DNA of 42,765 bases, taken from NCBI RefSeq assembly GCF_014697615.1, contig NZ_JACJSD010000056.1, positions 1 to 42,765 of the forward strand, written 5' to 3'. Below the pieces are notes generated by a model. That model ran no database searches, was not told the DNA's origin, and saw only the letters and a list, made by a program, of their open reading frames with translations. Numbering within the stretch: position 1 is the first letter of the stretch; the number at the start of each line of letters is the position of its first letter. Source of the DNA: Nostoc sp. FACHB-280. GTDB lineage: Bacteria > Cyanobacteriota > Cyanobacteriia > Cyanobacteriales > Nostocaceae. Shown here in pieces: positions 8,856 through 16,253 of this stretch. The translations under genes were made by a program, and so were the position numbers.

Positions 8856-10187
8856 ATGACTATCAATCCAGAACCCATTGGGGGGTTAGGTTTTAGGGTG
8901 CATCAGGACTGTATCAACAAAGTTAAAGCTGCCAACAAGACCGCTATGATGAAAATGGGCAAGAAGAATCAAGAAACCTTTGCCCATGCAATTGAAATCG
9001 CTCCATCGACATTAAGTAGTTTTCTCAATGGTAAAAATGTCGCTCTGGGAACTTTCCTGCAAATTTGTCAAAATTTAGATTTAAATTGGGAAGACATCGC
9101 CGATAGACCAAATAACCCTATTACGCCTCCAGTTCCCCAATCTTCCATAACATCAATATTAATCCTCTCCCCTGATATGTCCATCAAATATCCAGAAGGG
9201 CCAGTTGCATTAGATTCAAGTTTTTATCTTGAGCGTCCTCCCAAAGAACAGGACTGTTACCGAGAAATTAGTAAACATGGCGCATTAATTCGCATCAAAG
9301 CACCGGAACAAAGAGGGAAGACTTCATTATTAATTCGGATTTTGCACCAAGCACAAACAAATGGCGATCGCACTGTTTATATCAGTTTAAAAGAAGCAGA
9401 CAATCAATGTTTTATCAACTTAGATAAATTCCTGCGTTGGTTTTGTGCAACTGTTAGCCGTAAATTAAAGTTAGAAAATCGCTTAGATGAATATTGGGAA
9501 GATGATATTAGTTGTAATATGCGATGCGAAACCTATTTTGAAGAATACATTCTCCCAGAAATAGGTCAACCATTAACCCTCGGTTTAGATGAAGTTGATA
9601 GATTGTTTGCATATCCCGATATTTACGGTGATTTTTTTGGCTTGCTGCGATATCTCCACGAAGAAGCCAGACGAGAGAATATTTGGCAAAAATTTCGGTT
9701 AGTCCTCGCTCATTCCACAGAAATTTATGTCCCTTTAGATATCAATCGTTCTCCCTTCAATGCAGGTTTCCCCGTCGATTTACCAGAATTTAATTCACAA
9801 CAAATAACCGAATTAGCCCAAAAACATCAATTAAATTGGAGTGAAAAAGAAGTTACTCAAATCATGTCGATGATAGGTGGACACCCGTTTTTAGTCCGTC
9901 TTGCTTTATATCATATTGCCCGTCAAGATGTAAGTTTAGATAACTTTCTCCAAACAGCAGCCACCGACTCAGGGATTTACTCAAAACATTTACATCGTCT
10001 CATGTCCGCCCTCGAAAAACAACCAGAATTATTAGCAGCAATGCGGGAAGTTGCCAAACTTGATCGACCATTACAGTTAAGTTCTGAAATCAAATTCAAA
10101 TTACAAGCAATGGGATTAGTCAAAATCACAAATGATGGTGTGATACCCAGTTGTGAATTATATCGACAATATTTTCAGAATTTTTAA
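8856..10187 (+). CDS. HTH plus AAA-like ATPase (AAA_35 type)
   Basis: 443 residues. Residues ~12-82 form an XRE-like helix-turn-helix (ETFAHAIEIAPSTLSSFLNG followed by FLQICQNLDLNWEDIA), typical of the HTH domains fused to cyanobacterial NTPases. A proline-rich linker (~86-97) leads to the AAA-like domain: P-loop APEQRGKTSL at 149-158, lacking the first glycine, and Walker B PLTLGLDEVDRLFA near 239-252. A GGHPFLVRLALYHIA segment near the C-terminus corresponds to the GGQPFL segment of the neighbouring ATPase. It may be a soluble, DNA- or partner-binding switch NTPase. Role and partner are not known; divergence from 5567-8620 suggests a functional link. Confidence 0.85.
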   Translation: MTINPEPIGGLGFRVHQDCINKVKAANKTAMMKMGKKNQETFAHAIEIAPSTLSSFLNGKNVALGTFLQICQNLDLNWEDIADRPNNPITPPVPQSSITSILILSPDMSIKYPEGPVALDSSFYLERPPKEQDCYREISKHGALIRIKAPEQRGKTSLLIRILHQAQTNGDRTVYISLKEADNQCFINLDKFLRWFCATVSRKLKLENRLDEYWEDDISCNMRCETYFEEYILPEIGQPLTLGLDEVDRLFAYPDIYGDFFGLLRYLHEEARRENIWQKFRLVLAHSTEIYVPLDINRSPFNAGFPVDLPEFNSQQITELAQKHQLNWSEKEVTQIMSMIGGHPFLVRLALYHIARQDVSLDNFLQTAATDSGIYSKHLHRLMSALEKQPELLAAMREVAKLDRPLQLSSEIKFKLQAMGLVKITNDGVIPSCELYRQYFQNF

Positions 10188-10338
10188 TCCCCTGTTTGTT
10201 GCGAATTCAGCATGAATTGAAGGTGAAAATATTCTATTTATATTCAAAAGAAAATCAAAAGAGATTTAAACCAATTTCAGTGCGAAACTCAATAGGAAGC
10301 AAGGGAAAGTAGGATTGTCGAGTTCAACAGACAATTTC

Positions 10339-10809
10339 ATGTTACAAGCATTCAGCAACAAACAAATCAAAAACCTCACAGCAACCGCAGTCTTCGCATT
10401 TATATCCCTTTTTCCAAGCGTAGTTCGTGCAGAAGACGATCGCCCATATATTTATGAAGTCCGAAAACAATTAATAGAAGCAGCGATCGCATCTGATTTG
10501 GATGGTTACACTTTAACTCACGAACCTACCATTGATACCCTCCGTGAAGGTCGCTCCCATTATATAAACGTAAATCTGCGTGCAGGTATGTCCTATGGAA
10601 TTGTGGGAGTGTGCGATCGCGATTGTCAAGATTTAGACATTTCTCTTTATGATCACCGAGGAAAATTGATTGCTTCAGATTTACAAGATGATGACATTCC
10701 CGTGATTAGCTTCAATCCCTCTCGAAGCGGTAGATATCAAATCCAAGTTGATATGGCTAATTGTAATGCTAATACTTGTTACTACGGCATAGGTGTATTT
10801 GGTCAATAA
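10339..10809 (+). CDS. Small exported protein with a PPC-like beta-sandwich
   Basis: 156 residues from ATG 10339; a TTG at 10315 is also in frame, but the ATG gives a clean signal peptide (basic start, hydrophobic TATAVFAFISLFPS, cleavage near VRA-ED). The mature part reads GYTLTHEPTIDTLREGRSHY, then INVNLRAGMSYGIVGVCD, DLDISLYDHRGKLIASD and FNPSRSGRYQIQVDM. This order resembles pre-peptidase C-terminal (PPC)-like domains. Four cysteines (CDRDC and CNANTC) probably form disulphides in the periplasm. No catalytic motif is seen. The SPFH gene follows on the same strand. Function unknown. Confidence 0.75.
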   Translation: MLQAFSNKQIKNLTATAVFAFISLFPSVVRAEDDRPYIYEVRKQLIEAAIASDLDGYTLTHEPTIDTLREGRSHYINVNLRAGMSYGIVGVCDRDCQDLDISLYDHRGKLIASDLQDDDIPVISFNPSRSGRYQIQVDMANCNANTCYYGIGVFGQ

Positions 10810-10861
10810 ACCTAAATTGAAGGGGAGCAGGCAATTCAAAAAGGGGAGTAATATTCAAAGC

Positions 10862-10884
10862 CTCTCTCCGCTTCGAGGAGAGGG
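10862..10884 (+). terminator. Possible terminator hairpin
   Basis: CTCTCC (10864-10869) pairs with GGAGAG (10877-10882) around GCTTCGA and is followed by GGGTTT rather than a clean T-run. It lies between the exported protein and the SPFH gene and may equally be a dispersed palindrome. Confidence 0.35.
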
Positions 10885-10997
10885 GTTTCAAGAAGAAGTC
10901 GCACATCGGATAAAAAATTACACCAAGTTTAAGAAAATCAGACCTTAGCAAGTGAAGTGATAAGTTAGATGATTAGTTGCCCAACAGGGCGCATAAT

Positions 10998-13085
10998 ATG
11001 AAAACTTTTCCATCTTGCTTTGGTAAGAGTCAACAAAATAAATTAGTTCGTTTGGGATTGTCCGCATTAACAGCTTTAGCCATCACAGGCGGTATACATT
11101 CAGCTAATGCAACTCCCCTAAAAATCCAAAATTCAGCAGAAATCGCTTCAGCCTCAGTCAATCTCAGCCAAACACAAACCGTTACTAATCAGCCTTCCTA
11201 TCAAGCAATGCAGATAGCACCATTGATTCCCATAGTGGTGCTTGGTGGCGTTGTTATATTTGTACCGTTATTTTTTGGCGGACTCGTAGTGATTGGCGAA
11301 CGGGAAGTTGGCATTGTCGTGAAAAAATTTGACCTTTCGGGACGCGGATTACCAGCTGGACGATTAATCGCCATCAACGGTGAAGCTGGTTTGCAAGCTG
11401 ATACCCTTGCACCGGGTTGGCACTGGGGTTACTGGCCTTGGCAATATTCGGTTCGTAAAGAATCGGTGGTGGTAATACCCCAAGGTGAAATCGCCTTGAT
11501 TGTCGCCGCAGATGGCGCACAAGTTCCTCCAGAGAGAATTTTGGGCAAAATTGTCGATTGTGATAATTTTCAAGACGCGCGGAAGTTTCTCAGCAACGGC
11601 GGTGAAAAAGGTCGGCAAATGGGTTTTCTCACCGCAGGTACTTACCGCATTAACACCGCACTGTTTCGAGTGATTATGGCGGCGAATGCTAAAAATAATG
11701 ATATGAGCGCCGAAAAACTGCATGTGTACAACGTAGCATCTGATAAAGTCGGTGTTGTTACTACCTTAGATGGTTTACCAATTCCGGCTGGAGAAATTGC
11801 CGGGCCGATGATACCAGGACACGACAACTTTCAGAACGGGCAGAGATTTCTTGATGCTGGTGGACGGAGAGGTTTGCAAGAGCAAATATTACTATCAGGT
11901 TCTTGGAATTTAAATCCTTGGTTTGTGCAGGTGGAACAAGTACCAATGACCGAAATTCCCATTGGTTATGTGGGTGTGGTGATTTCTTTTGTTGGTCAGT
12001 CTCAAGAAGATGTCAGTGGTGCAGCTTTTACTCATGGTAATTTAGTTACTCCTGGGCATAAAGGCGTATGGGTTGATCCTCTATATCCAGGTAAACATCC
12101 ATTGAATACCCGTGTGATGAAAGTAGAGCTAGTACCCACCATCAACATTGTGTTGAACTGGGCTGATTGGACTGAACGACATAAATATGATGCTGAACTA
12201 GAAGCTTTAACAGTACGTTCTAAAGATGGGTTTGCCTTTAGTTTGGAAGTATCGCAAATCATTCATGTTGGTGCATTGGACGCACCCAAGGTAATTTCTC
12301 GTGTTGGTTCTATGCAAAACTTGGTTGATAACGTCCTAGAACCAAGTATTGGGAATTATTTCCGCAACTCAGCCCAAGATTACACCGTGCTAGACTTTTT
12401 AAATGCCCGGAGCGAGCGGCAAGCAGAAGCGGCTGAGTATATTAGGGCGGCATTACGCGCTTATGATGTGCAAGCAATTGACACTTTAATTGGGGATATT
12501 CAACCGCCAGCATCCTTGATGCAAACCCAAACTGACCGGAAAATTGCTGAAGAACAACGCAAAACCTACGAAGTGCAGCAGGTAGCCCAAACCCAACGTC
12601 AGCAATTAGTGAGGGAAACAGCATTGGCTGATATTCAACAAGAAATGGTGAAATCAGAGCAAAGCGTCCAAATTGCTGAACTGAAAGCCCAAGCACATAT
12701 TAAACAGGCGACTGGAGAAGCGGAGTCCACCAAATTGCGTGCCATCGCAGAAGCCGAAGGGATTCGCGCCACAGGTAACGCCAAAGCCGAAACTTACCGC
12801 GCTGGTGTGGAAGCCTTGGGAATGCAAGGTTATACAGCTATGCAACTGATGCAGATTATAGGCGATCGCAACGTCCGGTTGATACCAGAAGTTTTGGTTA
12901 GTGGTAACGGTAGTAATAATGGCTTGGTAGATGGTTTACTCTCAATGATTTTGTGGAATCAAACCGCCAAGCAAGGTGAAGTCACACCCACACCCTTACA
13001 TCCACAACCCATAGTTGTGAATAACCCATCAGTTTCACCAAATAATAATTCGCCGATAGTTGCGGAGTTACCAACAGATAAGTAA
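10998..13085 (+). CDS. SPFH/band-7 (flotillin-like) membrane protein
   Basis: 695 residues from ATG 10998 (MKTFPSCFGKSQQNK); an in-frame TTG at 10977 is less likely. An N-terminal basic-hydrophobic leader (~14-40) and a strong membrane segment (LIPIVVLGGVVIFVPLFFGGLVVIG, ~75-100) are followed by two half-similar beta-rich repeats containing 'PGHDNFQNGQRFLDAGG' and 'DCDNFQDARKFLSNGG'. The SPFH core comes next (EALTVRSKDGFAFSLEVSQI, then PSIGNYFRNSAQDYTVLDFL). A long charged Ala/Glu/Gln coiled coil (QTDRKIAEEQRKTYEVQQVA...GEAESTKLRAIAEAEG) lies near the C-terminus, as in flotillins. Such proteins scaffold membrane microdomains. Its last ~20 bases are part of a duplicated 63-bp segment. Confidence 0.9.
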   Translation: MKTFPSCFGKSQQNKLVRLGLSALTALAITGGIHSANATPLKIQNSAEIASASVNLSQTQTVTNQPSYQAMQIAPLIPIVVLGGVVIFVPLFFGGLVVIGEREVGIVVKKFDLSGRGLPAGRLIAINGEAGLQADTLAPGWHWGYWPWQYSVRKESVVVIPQGEIALIVAADGAQVPPERILGKIVDCDNFQDARKFLSNGGEKGRQMGFLTAGTYRINTALFRVIMAANAKNNDMSAEKLHVYNVASDKVGVVTTLDGLPIPAGEIAGPMIPGHDNFQNGQRFLDAGGRRGLQEQILLSGSWNLNPWFVQVEQVPMTEIPIGYVGVVISFVGQSQEDVSGAAFTHGNLVTPGHKGVWVDPLYPGKHPLNTRVMKVELVPTINIVLNWADWTERHKYDAELEALTVRSKDGFAFSLEVSQIIHVGALDAPKVISRVGSMQNLVDNVLEPSIGNYFRNSAQDYTVLDFLNARSERQAEAAEYIRAALRAYDVQAIDTLIGDIQPPASLMQTQTDRKIAEEQRKTYEVQQVAQTQRQQLVRETALADIQQEMVKSEQSVQIAELKAQAHIKQATGEAESTKLRAIAEAEGIRATGNAKAETYRAGVEALGMQGYTAMQLMQIIGDRNVRLIPEVLVSGNGSNNGLVDGLLSMILWNQTAKQGEVTPTPLHPQPIVVNNPSVSPNNNSPIVAELPTDK

Positions 13086-13123
13086 CCTGCATAATTAATT
13101 TAAATCAAACTCTTGTAAGGTGG
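13061..13123 (+). repeat. 63-bp direct repeat, copy 1 (overlaps SPFH gene end)
   Basis: This begins TGCGGAGTTACCAACAGATA inside the last codons of the SPFH gene and runs past its stop. Copy 2 at 13616-13678 matches with only two substitutions. The 555-bp distance encloses two small genes. Confidence 0.95.
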
Positions 13124-13160
13124 GCATACTTCGACAAGCTCAGTACAAGTCTTGCCCGCC
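13119..13160 (+). terminator. Palindrome GGTGGGCA...TGCCCGCC after the SPFH gene
   Basis: GGTGGGCA (13119-13126) pairs with TGCCCGCC (13153-13160), allowing one G-T pair, with a second nested arm pair (CTTCGACAAG-like). No T-run follows. The same letters occur at 13674-13692 and inside metH (30784-30804), so this is a dispersed palindromic repeat that may also terminate transcription. Confidence 0.55.
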
Positions 13161-13220
13161 TTGCTCATTAAGGAAAGTCATTAAATCAAGATTAGCAATT
13201 AACACTTATGCAAAATAAAA

Positions 13221-13421
13221 ATGAAACCAGAAACAAAAAACATTTTATCCAATGTGTACGATCAACTACAGGTGATTGCTGCACAATTATATCTAGCTGC
13301 TGATCAAGCACTTCAAAATGATGATTTTGACGATGCTAGTCTACTTCAAAGTAGAGCAGATAAAATTTATGAAGAAGCTGAAAATATTGAAATTCTGATT
13401 TCTGAACTGGAGGGTGAATGA
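13221..13421 (+). CDS. Small helical protein, first of a coupled pair
   Basis: 66 residues, ATG start. Almost entirely helical in appearance: YDQLQVIAAQLYLAADQALQ, then DDASLLQSRADKIYEEAENI. It is acidic, with no cysteines, membrane segment or known motif. Its TGA stop overlaps the next gene's ATG in the sequence ATGA (13418-13421), so the two are translationally coupled. The pair sits between the two copies of a 63-bp direct repeat. Function unknown; the size and coupling would fit a two-component small complex, but no toxin family is recognised. Confidence 0.7.
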   Translation: MKPETKNILSNVYDQLQVIAAQLYLAADQALQNDDFDDASLLQSRADKIYEEAENIEILISELEGE

Positions 13422-13606
13422 AAACTATCGAGCAGCTAAAAACACGCATTCGGGAATTGGGACAACTTGCTGCACAGTTCAGTCAGCAAGCTGTTGAGGT
13501 AAGTAAAACTAATCGTGAACAAAGCAAAAATCTGATGAGACAAGCTAGAGAGGCTAGTAAACAGTGTCAGGTATTGATACAAGAGTTAAAAAGACATAAA
13601 TATTAG
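13418..13606 (+). CDS. Small basic coiled-coil protein, second of the pair
   Basis: 62 residues. It starts MKTIEQLKTRIRELGQLAAQ and continues as a Q-, S- and R-rich amphipathic helix ending LIQELKRHKY. It is basic, whereas its upstream partner is acidic, so the two could pair by charge. It overlaps the previous gene by 4 bp. No family recognised. The second copy of the 63-bp repeat begins 10 bp after its stop. Confidence 0.68.
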   Translation: MKTIEQLKTRIRELGQLAAQFSQQAVEVSKTNREQSKNLMRQAREASKQCQVLIQELKRHKY

Positions 13607-13615
13607 AATCACGTC

Positions 13616-13678
13616 TGCGGAGTTACCAACAGATAAGTAACCTGTATAATTAATTTAAATCAAACTCTTGTTAGGTGG
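13616..13678 (+). repeat. 63-bp direct repeat, copy 2
   Basis: Copy of 13061-13123 with C to T at the CCTGCATAAT position and A to T in TTGTAAGG. It carries the last SPFH codons (AELPTDK-stop) out of context, which shows that the direction of duplication was from the SPFH gene end. Confidence 0.95.
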
Positions 13679-13692
13679 CCATCTTGCCCACC
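13674..13692. terminator. Palindrome between convergent small gene and GNAT gene
   Basis: GGTGGCCA TCT TGCCCACC: 8-bp arms with one mismatch and a 3-nt loop, followed by TTATTAAT. Placed between convergent genes it could stop transcription from both sides. It is a close relative of the palindrome at 30784-30804. Confidence 0.55.
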
Positions 13693-13695
13693 TTA

Positions 13696-14289
13696 TTAAT
13701 GAATTAATTGCTGATTTAAACTATGTTGAAAGTGAGAAAAAATAGAAACATCATATACCATAATAACCATATTTTGTTCGTACCTTGGATGTTCAGTTAT
13801 TGCTATACGTCTGAAGCCATATCTTTGGTAATAACATTCTAAAATTGGATTATCCATAACACAATCTAAATATATTTTTTCAATTTCATTCTTAGTAGCG
13901 ATTTTAATTATTAGCGGCAGCACTTTCCTGACAATTAAACTCGGTTTTTGTAAGTTTGTACATAAACTTTGAAGCAGCCAAATATTGTTATTTCTTCTCA
14001 GGTACTCAGGATAATAGTTTGGTAATTCATGGGAAATTGCAAATGTACCCAGCAAAAATCTGCTCTCATTTCTAATTACAAAAATTTCACCTTTACTGAT
14101 ATTTTGGTGTATTTTTACCAAGTCATAGCCTTTTTCCCACTGCTTGATTCCTTTGTTTTTATAGTATTCAGCAGCAAGTTTAAAAAGTTCACATATCTCT
14201 GCAAAATCAGAAATTGTTGCTTTATCTGCCAACAATTCATTAGTGATGTCATCAGCTACTTTCACGACTTTATTTATGCTGTAGTCCAT
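13696..14289 (-). CDS. GNAT-like N-acetyltransferase
   Basis: 197 residues from ATG 14289. The central part reads GEIFVIRNESRFLLGTFAIS, then LPLIIKIATKNEIEKIYLDC and ILECYYQRYGFRRIA. The last is the typical 'N.....YY.r.GF' end of GNAT acyl-CoA transferases, where acetyl-CoA is bound by the preceding strand and helix. The N-terminal ~40 residues (KATISDFAEICELFKLAAEY) fit the first GNAT helices. Substrate unknown. It is convergent with the small-gene pair. The upstream 290 bp to the Uma2 relic hold no gene. Confidence 0.7.
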   Translation of the reverse strand: MDYSINKVVKVADDITNELLADKATISDFAEICELFKLAAEYYKNKGIKQWEKGYDLVKIHQNISKGEIFVIRNESRFLLGTFAISHELPNYYPEYLRRNNNIWLLQSLCTNLQKPSLIVRKVLPLIIKIATKNEIEKIYLDCVMDNPILECYYQRYGFRRIAITEHPRYEQNMVIMVYDVSIFSHFQHSLNQQLIH

Positions 14290-14583
14290 AAGCCTAAACC
14301 TATTAAGAAATTTTGCACCCTTAAAAGCTGACCTTTATACTGGTCTTTTGTTATGGTTATATTCCCCAAGAACTGGTTATAGAAGTTCTATATAAGGTAC
14401 TTTTATGCTAAGGACTACAAAACCTAGACTACAAATTTCAGAAAACAGTAGACATGAAACGCCATAAAAATGGAAAAGCACCCTTGATATCTGGAATTAG
14501 CATCTACGCTTTTCAAGTATGGTTTTAGAACAGTCAAAATAATTTAGGAAAAGCGTTGGATTCTTCCACTGGTTTTATTACTT
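14290..14583. other. Gene-free stretch upstream of the GNAT gene
   Basis: About 290 bp of AT-rich sequence with stops in all frames. It contains the presumed promoter of the minus-strand GNAT gene. No repeat, hairpin or RNA gene was recognised. Confidence 0.5.
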
Positions 14584-14704
14584 GGTTGGTTAATTAATCC
14601 TAAAGACAAACAAGTAATAATTTATCGCCCTCATCAAGCACCTGAAGTTTTACAATCGGCTACAAGTTTATCTGGTGAGTATATTCTTCCTGGTTTCGCC
14701 CCAT
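14584..14704 (+). pseudogene. C-terminal relic of a Uma2-family endonuclease
   Basis: One plus frame reads GWLINPKDKQVIIYRPHQAP, then EVLQSATSLSGEYILPGFA. This closely follows the 'GWLidPk.k.V.iYrpg..v..l.....lsGedvLPGF' end of Uma2 (DUF820) restriction-endonuclease-fold proteins, which are abundant in cyanobacteria. The upstream part is stopped within about 20 codons, and no N-terminal half is present. It is a fragment and has no function as a nuclease. Confidence 0.8.
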
Positions 14705-14707
14705 TCC

Positions 14708-15946
14708 CTACGCCCTACTCCCTACTTCATTTTTTTTCAGAATTTGCCAACATTGTTGTGCGATCGCCCAATCTTCTTGAGTATGTATAACTAACACCCG
14801 CGCTGTAGAATCAGGTGTGGCGATATCTTGATCAACAGGTCGATTTTGATTTTTGGCTGGGTCAATTTTCAAGCCCAAAAATCCAAAGGCTTCGCACACA
14901 GCTTGGCGAATACCTGACGAATTTTCCCCGATACCTGCGGTAAATAATAATACATCCAATCCACCCAGACTAGCCAGCATCGCACCAATTCCCGACCGTA
15001 GGCGATGGACGTACATATCCCAAGCAAGTTGGGCGCGGTCATTACCTTGGGCGATCGCTTCGATCACTTGGGGTAAGTCGCTGGAAATTCCCGAAATTCC
15101 CCGTAAACCAGAAGATTTATTTAATACATAATCCAAACTTTCGGCTGAGTAATTAGATTGGCGCAGTAGATAAATTAAAATGCCTGGGTCGATGGAACCG
15201 CAACGACTTCCCATCATTAAGCCATCTAAAGGAGTGAAACCCATTGTGGTGTCAATGCTGCGACCATCTTTAATTGCGGCTAAGGAACAACCATTACCCA
15301 AGTGACAGCTAATGATTCGCAACGATGCTAAATCTCGACCAAGAATTTGCGCCGCCCGTTCAGAACAATATTGATGACTGATACCGTGAAATCCATAACG
15401 ACGAATACCTTGTTCTACCCATTCGTAAGGGCCGGGATAAATCGCCGCCGCATCTGGGAGGGTAGAATGAAAGCCTGTATCAAATACTGCGACTTGGTTA
15501 ACTTCGCCTAAACTTTTTTCAATGGCTTCAATGCCTTCTAAAGCTGGCGGGTTGTGTGCGGGGGCGATATTAGAAAGACGAGCGATCGCACCTTTAACTT
15601 CTTCCGTAATCACCACACTATGGCGGTAGTCTTGCCCACCATGAACTACACGATGTCCCACCACATCAATTTCTGACACTTCATTGACTACTTTAGTCGC
15701 ACCACGGCTGAGGGTATAAAGCATGTAAGCTACATGGGCTTGGCGAGAGTCACCATAAATAGACTCATGCAAAGTTTCACCGGATGCCGTTTTCACCTCA
15801 ATTTCTGCCACACCTTGGTCTTGAGTCCAGTTGACTTTGCCTTCCCAAAGCGGTTTGGGTGCTGATGGGGGTAAAGCATCATCGGCTATTTCATATAGGC
15901 AACTTTTTTGGCTGCTAGAACCAGCATTTAGTACTAGGATTTTCAT
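14708..15946 (-). CDS. ackA: Acetate kinase
   Basis: 412 residues from ATG 15946 (MKILVLNAGSSSQKSCLYEI). The frame is open further upstream, but this start matches the family. AckA converts acetyl-phosphate and ADP to acetate and ATP. Signature 1 is NAGSSS; signature 2 is GHRVVHGGQDYRHSVVI; YGFHGISHQY and GNGCSLAAIKDGRSIDTTMGFTP-like ATP/acetate-site segments follow, with FTAGIGENS near the C-terminus. It is the last gene of the xfp-gap-pyk-tal-ackA group on this strand, separated from tal by a plus-strand gene. It probably uses the acetyl-phosphate made by the phosphoketolase at 22353. Confidence 0.96.
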   Translation of the reverse strand: MKILVLNAGSSSQKSCLYEIADDALPPSAPKPLWEGKVNWTQDQGVAEIEVKTASGETLHESIYGDSRQAHVAYMLYTLSRGATKVVNEVSEIDVVGHRVVHGGQDYRHSVVITEEVKGAIARLSNIAPAHNPPALEGIEAIEKSLGEVNQVAVFDTGFHSTLPDAAAIYPGPYEWVEQGIRRYGFHGISHQYCSERAAQILGRDLASLRIISCHLGNGCSLAAIKDGRSIDTTMGFTPLDGLMMGSRCGSIDPGILIYLLRQSNYSAESLDYVLNKSSGLRGISGISSDLPQVIEAIAQGNDRAQLAWDMYVHRLRSGIGAMLASLGGLDVLLFTAGIGENSSGIRQAVCEAFGFLGLKIDPAKNQNRPVDQDIATPDSTARVLVIHTQEDWAIAQQCWQILKKNEVGSRA

Positions 15947-16253
15947 AAATTTGACCCTTTGTTGACAACACTTGAGGATTCGTTTTGAGGGTGCTGTTAA
16001 AGGATGATCGTTAATGTGTTCTGGTGAAGGAAATGGATTGCGTTGATTGCGATCGCCTTGAGAATTCTTCAACCTGCTAAAAGTGACGGCAAACTAGAAA
16101 ATTATGCCATTTTGAGCTATTGATCAACCAAATTGAGTCAAATTTAGTCGCAAAAGCAAAGTTTTTTGAGAAACGCAATAGACTTTCATCTAATGTTAAT
16201 CGAGATGTTTTTTGCTTTATTCTAAGCATCGTTTTACAAAAAAATAAATCTAT
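15947..16253. other. Divergent upstream region of ackA and the deaminase gene
   Basis: 307 bp with no convincing gene. A minus-strand extension of the ackA frame covers part of it but lacks family similarity. It must hold promoters for both divergent genes. No operator or palindrome stands out. Confidence 0.5.

Noticed and set aside
10315-10338. TTG start giving a longer exported protein
   Set aside because: The ATG at 10339 gives a well-formed signal peptide; the eight extra residues add a polar stretch before it.
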